From Candidatus Desantisiibacteriota bacterium (GTDB lineage: Bacteria; UBA9089; CG2-30-40-21), in the NCBI GenBank assembly GCA_016208205.1, contig JACQYP010000001.1:1-16569 (forward strand): a stretch of DNA of 16,569 nt. Reading direction: 5' to 3'. The stretch's first letter is position 1. Every line of letters starts with the position of its first letter. Shown here piece after piece: positions 13,862-16,569 of the stretch. The translations under genes and the position numbers were made by a program. Under the pieces are notes generated by a model. It saw only the letters and a program-made list of their open reading frames with translations, did not search any database and was not told where the DNA came from.

Positions 13862-13970
13862 GTAAACGAAGCGTCTCGCTTCGTATTCTCCAAGGAGTCA
13901 AGACGACTCGTCTACCGTAGACAACTCGTTTCGCTTCGTATTTATACCGAGCCGGGACGGCTCGTCTACT
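13862..13970. repeat. Array of four GTAGACGA-type palindromic units
   Basis: Units occur at 13862-13885 (stem ACGAAGCG / CGCTTCGT), 13895-13915 (inverted; GAGTC / GACTC), 13917-13940 (degenerate) and 13948-13969 (inverted; CGAGCC / GGCTCG). The first matches the unit at 1019-1041. Stem positions that differ between units mostly change together, keeping pairing. The last unit's GTAG end forms the lolA-like gene's TAG stop. The array fills the gap between two genes; no coding sequence is seen. Confidence 0.85.
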
Positions 13971-14709
13971 CTGAAGGAACAAAATCAAACCTCTTATCAG
14001 GAATGTCTATATTCAGTTTTAACCGAGAAAAAGAGGTATCCTCAGTTATTATCTGCTTTCCAAGCAAGGATTTTGTATTGACCCTTAGCGGAAACCAGAT
14101 ATTGTTAATCTGCTGATAGTCTTCAAACAGAGTTTGACTGATTAAAGCACCCTTTTTATCCATAATCTTGAGAGAGGAAATGACCCAGGATAAGGGGTCA
14201 ACCGTTATGAGAATTTGGGAAATAACCTTTCCCCCTGTTTTTGGGCTGGCAAGGATAATAACTCTTGAGACAGCACCTCTGGCATCTACCTCTTCTTTTA
14301 TCGTCAGGTCAAATGCCTCCTTTAATTCATCGAGAACATCTATCCCTAAAAGCTTTAAGGGAGAAAATATCATATTTGCCTCTGTCAAATCAACCTTTTC
14401 CGCTCGATTATCCTCAGGCGAATACCCCCAACAACTTGTGCCATTAGCAATAATGGTTTGCCTTAAGGGAGTTAAGTAGTCCAGATATAGCTTGTCCGGA
14501 CTCTTAAAGAAAAGGTTTAGCTCACTTTGCATCTTATTGTTCCCGTATGATCTTATCTGGCTGACTCTACAGGAAATGGTCTGAATCTGACTGTAATTAG
14601 CCTCAATCGCAGATATTACATCCGACGATTGATATTTAGCAGATGAGGCAAAGGATGCACCGTGAGAGATAAGAAGAGCTATTGTCAAAATCCATCTAAG
14701 ATTGTGCAT
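13966..14709 (-). CDS. lolA: LolA-like outer membrane lipoprotein carrier family protein
   Basis: A 247-residue protein with a signal peptide ending near SFASS (19-23). The mature part has the LolA/LolB-fold pattern: an initial helix (VISAIEANYSQIQTISCRVS, 31-50), a beta-strand with alternating residues (SELNLFFKSPDKLYLDYLTP, 62-81), then TIIANGTSCWGYSPEDNRAEKV (85-106) as in LolA's IVSDGKTLWIYDPEL-like segment, and a C-terminal strand-rich half. LolA ferries lipoproteins across the periplasm; more distant relatives (DUF4292 and similar) have unknown roles, so this is a family-level call. AAGGAAG lies about nine bases before the ATG. It is the first gene behind the 14946-14974 promoter, separated from it by a GTAACTACTC element. 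Its TAG stop belongs to a palindromic repeat. Confidence 0.75.
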   Translation of the reverse strand: MHNLRWILTIALLISHGASFASSAKYQSSDVISAIEANYSQIQTISCRVSQIRSYGNNKMQSELNLFFKSPDKLYLDYLTPLRQTIIANGTSCWGYSPEDNRAEKVDLTEANMIFSPLKLLGIDVLDELKEAFDLTIKEEVDARGAVSRVIILASPKTGGKVISQILITVDPLSWVISSLKIMDKKGALISQTLFEDYQQINNIWFPLRVNTKSLLGKQIITEDTSFSRLKLNIDIPDKRFDFVPSE

Positions 14710-14732
14710 GCTTTTTTCTTCCTTGCATAAAT

Positions 14733-14933
14733 GTAACTACTCAGGTGTTTAGGCTGAAGACTGTTAGTTCTCATGTATTGGCCAAATCAAGGCGTCCAAA
14801 ACCTACTCGTCGATAGATCGACATCGCAATTTTGTTGGCCAGTTCAAATGCTCTGAGTTTCCTATGATCACACATGATTTCTTCCTTCAGCCTATCCCTG
14901 TATTCACAGGGACAAGCCTACCTGAGTAGTTAC
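14733..14933. repeat. GTAACTACTC element, copy 3, in the leader of the lolA-like gene
   Basis: GTAACTACTCAGGT (from 14733) and ACCTGAGTAGTTAC (ending 14933) are perfect inverted ends, extendable by one base at each side. Inside the ends, AGGCTGAAG (14751-14759) and CTTCAGCCT (14885-14893) form a further inverted pair. The core differs from copies 1 and 2 and holds the start of a four-helix-bundle gene. A 4-base AAAT flanks both sides. Confidence 0.83.
14771..14875 (-). pseudogene. 5' fragment of a four-helix-bundle (S23/IVP-type) gene
   Basis: Thirty-four codons from ATG 14875 encode MCDHRKLRAFELANKIAMSI and YRRVGFG before a stop. The DHRKLxxFELAxxI...SIYR pattern matches the N-terminus of the four-helix-bundle proteins related to the 23S rRNA intervening-sequence ORF (usually about 115-130 residues). 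AAGGAAG precedes the ATG at a good distance, so the start region is intact while the rest is missing. It sits inside element copy 3. Confidence 0.65.
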
Positions 14934-14945
14934 AAATCTTAAATA

Positions 14946-14974
14946 ATTATACTTGAAAGTTCATTATATGTCAA
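14946..14974 (-). promoter_or_regulatory. Perfect consensus sigma-70-type promoter for the lolA-like cluster
   Basis: On the - strand TTGACA (14974-14969), a 17-base spacer and TATAAT (14951-14946) match the housekeeping consensus exactly. The start point would lie near 14939, a few bases before the right end of element copy 3 at 14933. The leader to the lolA-like ATG would be about 230 bases. Confidence 0.82.
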
Positions 14975-14993
14975 CAAGAATTTTCCACCCTAT

Positions 14994-15165
14994 CAGGGCA
15001 AACCGCACCCTAATTTTTGATAAATTTTTCATCCCTTAATCCCTCGCCGGCAAGGGATATGGAGTGTAACACAGACATTCTTGTCTGTGCTTACGGTATA
15101 TTCCCTGCTGATGAAGCGAAAAAGGGACAATGGTTTTGAATCACAGACAGAAATGTCTGTGCTAC
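14994..15165. repeat. Dispersed ~165-bp repeat, copy B
   Basis: Same orientation and order as the copy at 3033-3201. Hairpins with stem CACAGACA / TGTCTGTG are at 15070-15089 and 15142-15161. The right end (GCTAC on +, GTAGC on -) overlaps the TAG stop codon of the RluD-family gene, so on that transcript a hairpin follows the stop at once. Confidence 0.85.
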
Positions 15166-16073
15166 CTTATCATTGACTCCATATCCTCCGGCAATGGTGC
15201 AATAAATTGCATATATTCCCCTGTTTCAGGATGGGATATGCCAAGTATATGGGCATGAAGTGCCTGTCTTGCGAAGGAGGTAGCACCTCTGGCAGATGGT
15301 TTTTGATTGCCATATCGTTTATCCCCCACAACAGGATGCCCGATAGACTTGAGATGCAGCCGAATCTGGTGTGTTCTGCCGGTATATATCCTGACCTTAA
15401 GCAAGGTATATTCCTGATTAATTCTTTTTTCCACATAATAGCTTGTAATTGCCGGCCGACTAAGCCGTCCACGGATCTGCATCCCTGTTCCGCCCTTTCT
15501 GGGTCGTCCGATAGGTTCATCAATCGTTCCCTCATCATTCTGAACATACCCATGCACCAGAGCAAGATACTCTTTATATGTCTTGCGGTCATGGAATTGG
15601 GTTGTAAGCTGCCAGTATGCCTTATCTGTTTTTGCCACAACTATTACCCCGGATGTCTCTTTATCCAGACGATGGACAATACCCGGCCTGAGCGGCAGCC
15701 CTATTTGACATAGATTGGTGTGTGCTGACAAGGCATTAACCAAGGTGTTAGTCGTTATCCTGTGTGTTGGGTGTGTAATCATTCCAGCCGGCTTGTTGAC
15801 AACAATTATCAAGCTGTCTTCGTAAAGAATATCCAGCGGTAAGCTCTCCGGGACAATAGAAGATTCCTTCTCCTCCGGCAATTCCACGCTCAAACAATCC
15901 CCTTTTTTTACCCTGTAATGTGCCTTTATAGGGATATTTCTCTGAAGCGTTTCTCTGGTTACCCTTCCCTCATCTATCATCCTCTGCACAAATGCACGAG
16001 ATACCTTGAGATGAGAAGCAAGAAAAGTGTCTATTCTTTGGTTAGCATCATTATCTGAAACAAATATCTTCAC
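15162..16073 (-). CDS. rluD: RluA/RluD-family 23S rRNA pseudouridine synthase
   Basis: A 303-residue protein: N-terminal S4 RNA-binding domain (about 12-65; RIDTFLASHLKVSRAFVQRM), then the RluA catalytic domain with VVNKPAGMITHP (91-102) and the catalytic motif HRLDKETSG (134-142, nucleophile Asp137). KTYKEYLALVHG, TGRTHQIRLHLKSIGHPVVGDKRYG and RQALHAHILG-type blocks complete the family pattern. S4 plus length fits RluD, which makes the helix-69 pseudouridines of 23S rRNA, though RluC-like specificity is possible. The start is a GTG at 16073, with GGTGG about five bases upstream. The TAG stop is formed by a palindromic repeat. Confidence 0.9.
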   Translation of the reverse strand: MKIFVSDNDANQRIDTFLASHLKVSRAFVQRMIDEGRVTRETLQRNIPIKAHYRVKKGDCLSVELPEEKESSIVPESLPLDILYEDSLIIVVNKPAGMITHPTHRITTNTLVNALSAHTNLCQIGLPLRPGIVHRLDKETSGVIVVAKTDKAYWQLTTQFHDRKTYKEYLALVHGYVQNDEGTIDEPIGRPRKGGTGMQIRGRLSRPAITSYYVEKRINQEYTLLKVRIYTGRTHQIRLHLKSIGHPVVGDKRYGNQKPSARGATSFARQALHAHILGISHPETGEYMQFIAPLPEDMESMIR

Positions 16074-16123
16074 TATCCCACCAAGTAAGCATTCATGCGA
16101 AAGAATGAAGCTTATAATTCCGC

Positions 16124-16438
16124 TTAATGAGTATTTTTCTCAGCAATTCGTTCAATCTTGCAGAGCCATTCATTAAAATGAGGACACTCTTTATGTATTT
16201 TCTGTACACCAATAGATTCAGAAATAGTTTTACCCATTGCAACCTTTCTATAATCGCTTTTAAGGCTTAATAATCGTTTTGATGGTGCTTTTGCAGGATT
16301 ATCATTAATATCTTCGGGACCGGAGTATTCATTTAGTATTTCTGATATATCCTTAAAAGATATGCTTGCTTTTTCAGAAATTACCTTTGGGTCACTAAAC
16401 AATAAAGCCTCAAATTCATGCATTTCAATATAGGGCAC
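16124..16438 (-). pseudogene. DUF4276 family protein, 5'-truncated
   Basis: Residues PYIEMHEFEALLFSDP at the start, then PEDINDNPAKAPSKRLL and CPHFNEWLCKIERI, match the C-terminal half of DUF4276 proteins (usually about 200 residues or more). The frame starts at GTG 16438 without a usable ribosome binding site, and an in-frame TAA lies eight codons upstream (16460-16462). The expected N-terminal half is not visible in any frame to 16569. The 3' end is normal. DUF4276 genes often neighbour AAA ATPases; none is seen in the window. A remnant with no predicted function. Confidence 0.65.
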
Positions 16439-16569
16439 CTCTAAAAACTCATTTTCAGTTTAAGCGATTAAAAAATTGTCTATCATTTTTTAATTAGATA
16501 TGTCTGAATCATATACACCTCTTAATTTTAGCAAATTGTACTTGTTTATCGTTTCATTTTTTATCTATT
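16439..16569. other. AT-rich end of window without recognisable gene
   Basis: Strongly AT-rich compared with the rest. No recognisable protein segment, RNA gene or repeat is seen. It lies where the missing half of the DUF4276 gene would be expected. Confidence 0.5.

Noticed and set aside
13763..14116. + strand frame translating to NEASRFV, ESRRLVY and EPGRLVY repeats
   Set aside because: It is the translation of the GTAGACGA palindrome array and runs antisense into the lolA-like gene; there is no protein-like pattern or ribosome binding site.
1..16569. Window length equals that of the human mitochondrial genome
   Set aside because: Gene content is bacterial throughout (MutL, ArfB, QueH, RluD); no mitochondrial rRNA, tRNA or respiratory genes are present.

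Overview
The window is bacterial chromosomal DNA of moderate to low GC content, from a Gram-negative and probably anaerobic organism. A LolA-like lipoprotein carrier and an O-antigen-ligase-type polymerase point to an outer membrane. A class III ribonucleotide reductase activase and the oxygen-independent queuosine enzyme QueH point to anaerobic life. Gene content and dense repeats resemble uncultivated candidate phyla such as Omnitrophica or Desantisbacteria, but that placement is an impression only. No intact phage, CRISPR array, rRNA, tRNA or complete transposase gene was found.

Layout. Positions 1-10850 are coded on the + strand: the 3' part of a divergent polysaccharide deacetylase gene, a membrane metallophosphoesterase, a translationally coupled NrdG-type radical SAM activase, an O-antigen-ligase-family membrane protein, a second radical SAM protein (COG0731 type), a decayed NB-ARC/TPR (STAND) gene, queH, a flavodoxin-like protein, arfB and mutL. 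Positions 10918-16438 are coded on the - strand. Read in transcription order, these are a truncated DUF4276 gene, an RluD-family pseudouridine synthase, then a lolA-like gene, a small secreted protein with an internal repeat, a YidD-domain protein with a signal peptide, and two paralogous TPR proteins sharing a hydrophobic C-terminal domain. The last five probably form a cell-envelope gene cluster behind a consensus promoter at 14946-14974; the final three overlap one another.

The most unusual feature is the repeat content. (1) Three elements with terminal inverted repeats GTAACTACTC(A/G)GGT lie in 5' leaders. Two start immediately downstream of perfect TTGACA-N17-TATAAT promoters; the third abuts the arfB ribosome binding site and has a near-perfect 8-bp direct repeat at its flanks. 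(2) A related-looking element (ends GTAACCGTTCAC, exact 8-bp flanking repeat CTTTTCAT) is nested inside a larger inverted repeat. (3) Short palindromes beginning GTAG supply the TAG stop codon of three different genes, and two palindrome families show compensatory base changes in their stems. (4) Similar palindromes are read as coding sequence in MutL, in the YidD protein and in a TPR protein. Insert lengths, measured between flanking duplications, are 60, 39 and 66 bp, all multiples of three. (5) A 162-bp repeat with twin hairpins occurs twice. I see no complete novel defence or metabolic system; the repeat-gene interplay is the part that merits follow-up.
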